Made by a program: the position numbers and the translations under genes. Positions 62,204-64,000 of a DNA stretch of 64,000 bases are shown piece after piece. The notes beneath the pieces were generated by a model, which worked only from the letters and a program-made list of their open reading frames with translations, had not been told where the DNA came from and made no database searches. The DNA is from Butyricicoccus_B sp017886875 (GTDB lineage: Bacteria; Bacillota; Clostridia; Oscillospirales; Butyricicoccaceae): NCBI GenBank assembly GCA_963931655.1, contig OZ007036.1, positions 558,001 to 622,000 of the forward strand, read 5' to 3'. Position 1 is the stretch's first letter; every line of letters begins with the position of its first letter.

Positions 62204-64000
62204 TTATAATATAACACCATATGTTTTAAGTATATCCTTTATTTTTTTAAACATCACTTTATTATTTAAATTATCTAATCCTTTTATATTTGCAATTTGC
62301 TCTTGAATATATAAAGGTGGTATTGGTATTTTTATATCCTTTATTTTATCAATAGACGCTCTATTATTTCGTGAAAACTTATATTCATAACCTATAACAA
62401 AAAACACTAATGCTAAATAATATGTGTTTATTTCATTTGTATTTACCCTTAATACTCCGCAATGGTCTGTCGGATAAAATTTTATATTAGCTGGAATATA
62501 TTTTACAATCCAATCACCATCTATACCCCAAAGCACTGAACTTTTTTGAAAATCTTTTATTAAAAGCTCGTCTATAAATCCAAGTGGTTCTATAACATTT
62601 GCACTATATACTGGTATATTACCTTCTTTTTTTGTTTGACTTATTTTTATTCTCTTTCCTATAAATAAAGAAAAATATCTTTTATCATTTAAGCTTACAA
62701 GTTTATATTTACTTTTTATGCTAAAATCATTTATTTTAATTTCTTTATTTATACTAGGTTTTGTAAAATCAAGCAAACTTGATGTATTTAAAATATTAAC
62801 ATAAGGCTTTAAATCATTATTTATTTGAGGATTTTCATTATAAAATGCCTGTTTTATAATATAAGCTAGTGTATTTTGTGCATTTCTATCATTATCACAA
62901 TACATTTTACCGCCTAAAGATAAAATTTTTATTCCTTGTGAGCCTTTGCGATTAGACCAATCATACCCAAGTATTTCTTTTTGTTTATCATCTGGAATAT
63001 TTATTATAATAGTTTGGTCATTATTAGTTAGATTAAAATAAAATAACTTTTCATCTTCAATAGCTTTAGCAAAACTGTAAAATCTAGCTTTTATTTCATT
63101 TTTTTGTTCTTTTTTGCTTAAAAGCTTATATTTTTTCGAGTTAATAAGATTTTTTATCTCTGTGCTTTGCATTAACTCATCATAATACATTTTAAAATAA
63201 TCACAATAAATTTCTATATCACTTATTCCCGCTAAAAATGTCTGATATTCACTATCTGAAACACCTATTTTTTCTAAATACTCACTATAATATTGATTAT
63301 CATGTATCTTTGATTTTTTCTCTAAAAACAATATAACTGTATTATTAGATGTATCTGAAAAAGTTTTACTTGTAAGCTTGACAATAGCTCTTATATAGAA
63401 ATTTTTTAAAATCTGCTCTCTTGCACCTATATAACTATTTAAATCTTTATCTAATAAACTTAATGGTAATATTATAGCTGCTATACCGTTTTCTTTTAGC
63501 AAACTAACCATTCTTTCAACAAAAAGAACTTCTATTTCTCCGCTATTATCACCTATTTTATTAGTTAACTTTAAATCTATATTTTCTAAATTCAAATAAG
63601 ATTTAAAGCCTGATATTGAATAAGGTGGATTTGATACTAAAATATCAAAACTATTATTTTTTATTTCAGCATGGTTTTCAAGTCCATCACCTAAAATAAT
63701 ATTACTATTTATAGCTGACTGCATAAAAAGAGCTATTTTTGAAACCCTAGCTAGTCTATAATCCTTTTCTATTCCATAAATGTTATTACTATCGGCTAAT
63801 ACTTTTGATGCTTCGGTTAAAAAATGCCCTGAACCACAGGCATAATCGATTATTTTAGGATTTTTAAATTTTTCTAGCGGTAAGCTATGTAATATAAATT
63901 TAACAATAGGTATAGGTGTAAAAAATTGTCCTTCGTCTTGTTTAAAACCTTTATTTAATACTTTTTCAAATAAATCACCTAAAAACTGCTTATTAGATTG
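62204..64000 (-). CDS. fused N6-adenine methylase and type I-like specificity domain, 5' end outside the window
   Basis: The frame is open to 64000, so at least 598 residues are visible and the N-terminus lies beyond the window; the ATG at 63724 is internal. Motif I (DYACGSGHFL) and motif IV (SNPPYSI) mark a gamma-type N6-adenine methylase, with the family's upstream GQFFTPIPIVKFI. The C-terminal part (about the last 190 residues) resembles a type I S target-recognition domain: YFSLFIGKRIKISQTKKEG, LWGIDGDWIVKYIP and IPIPPLYIQEQIANI. This M-S fusion is typical of type IIG restriction-modification enzymes, whose nuclease would lie upstream. Confidence 0.85.
   Translation of the reverse strand, partial: QSNKQFLGDLFEKVLNKGFKQDEGQFFTPIPIVKFILHSLPLEKFKNPKIIDYACGSGHFLTEASKVLADSNNIYGIEKDYRLARVSKIALFMQSAINSNIILGDGLENHAEIKNNSFDILVSNPPYSISGFKSYLNLENIDLKLTNKIGDNSGEIEVLFVERMVSLLKENGIAAIILPLSLLDKDLNSYIGAREQILKNFYIRAIVKLTSKTFSDTSNNTVILFLEKKSKIHDNQYYSEYLEKIGVSDSEYQTFLAGISDIEIYCDYFKMYYDELMQSTEIKNLINSKKYKLLSKKEQKNEIKARFYSFAKAIEDEKLFYFNLTNNDQTIIINIPDDKQKEILGYDWSNRKGSQGIKILSLGGKMYCDNDRNAQNTLAYIIKQAFYNENPQINNDLKPYVNILNTSSLLDFTKPSINKEIKINDFSIKSKYKLVSLNDKRYFSLFIGKRIKISQTKKEGNIPVYSANVIEPLGFIDELLIKDFQKSSVLWGIDGDWIVKYIPANIKFYPTDHCGVLRVNTNEINTYYLALVFFVIGYEYKFSRNNRASIDKIKDIKIPIPPLYIQEQIANIKGLDNLNNKVMFKKIKDILKTYGVIL

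Noticed and set aside
1..64000. CRISPR array, rRNA operon or insertion sequence
   Set aside because: No regularly spaced repeats, rRNA signatures, transposase or terminal inverted repeats were seen on reading the window.

Overview
The window reads as chromosomal DNA from a low-GC, anaerobic Gram-positive bacterium, most likely a gut-type Clostridia (Bacillota), possibly in the Oscillospirales. The support is AT-rich sequence with strong Shine-Dalgarno sites, near-consensus TTGACA-N17-TATAAT promoters, a SAM-I riboswitch before metK, two rubrerythrins, CotH/VTC/DUF4956 genes, several c-di-GMP proteins and VanW, G5 and DUF1540 families. The genus cannot be fixed from the sequence. No rRNA, CRISPR array, prophage or insertion sequence was seen.

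Layout. 1-3.6 kb (minus strand): partial aconitase, then ywlE-like phosphatase-rimI-tsaD. 3.9-7.5 kb: an orphan coiled-coil protein, a GtrB/GtrII-like glycosylation pair behind a perfect promoter, and a glutaredoxin-like protein. 7.5-13 kb: NAGPA-domain protein, a reduced DEAD-box protein, a metal exporter, CpXC protein and an ABC-F ATPase. 13.2-15.7 kb: nitroreductase with a palindromic operator, sirtuin and DUF4317 protein. 15.8-17.3 kb: SAM-I riboswitch and metK. 17.3-17.8 kb: five tRNA genes (Val-Asp-Phe-Gly-Cys). 18.0-20.0 kb: a PAS-GGDEF-EAL gene broken by a 1.55 kb internal inversion. 20-26 kb: luxS, guaB, HD protein, cca, DUF896 protein, metY-like gene and GNAT. 26-33.5 kb: RluA-family pseudouridine synthase, three tandem M42 peptidases, a VanW/G5 wall protein and ychF. 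33.8-39.7 kb: M23/G5 peptidase, a redox group (TlpA-like, CcdA, TrxB-like), a deleted chloramphenicol acetyltransferase and a FUSC-type membrane protein. 39.8-43.5 kb: tex, a SLOG-like protein and three small XRE regulators with dyad sites. 43.5-47.8 kb: pepD, an OPT peptide transporter and a PqqD-like/membrane protein pair. 47.8-52.2 kb: DUF1540, two rubrerythrins, HAD phosphatase and a diguanylate cyclase. 52.2-56.9 kb: CotH-DUF4956-VTC followed by a two-component system collapsed into one chimeric pseudogene. 56.9-60.6 kb: a cyclase/phosphodiesterase operon. 60.6-64 kb: amidohydrolase and a partial fused methylase-specificity protein.

Themes. Methionine/SAM metabolism recurs (metK, luxS, metY). 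Peptide use is heavy (three M42 enzymes, PepD, OPT transporter). Cell-envelope functions (glycosylation, VanW, M23, CotH/VTC) and c-di-GMP signalling sit among them. Signalling genes show the decay: one inverted PAS-GGDEF-EAL gene, one chimeric two-component system and one cyclase with an apparent GAF deletion, while the housekeeping genes are intact.
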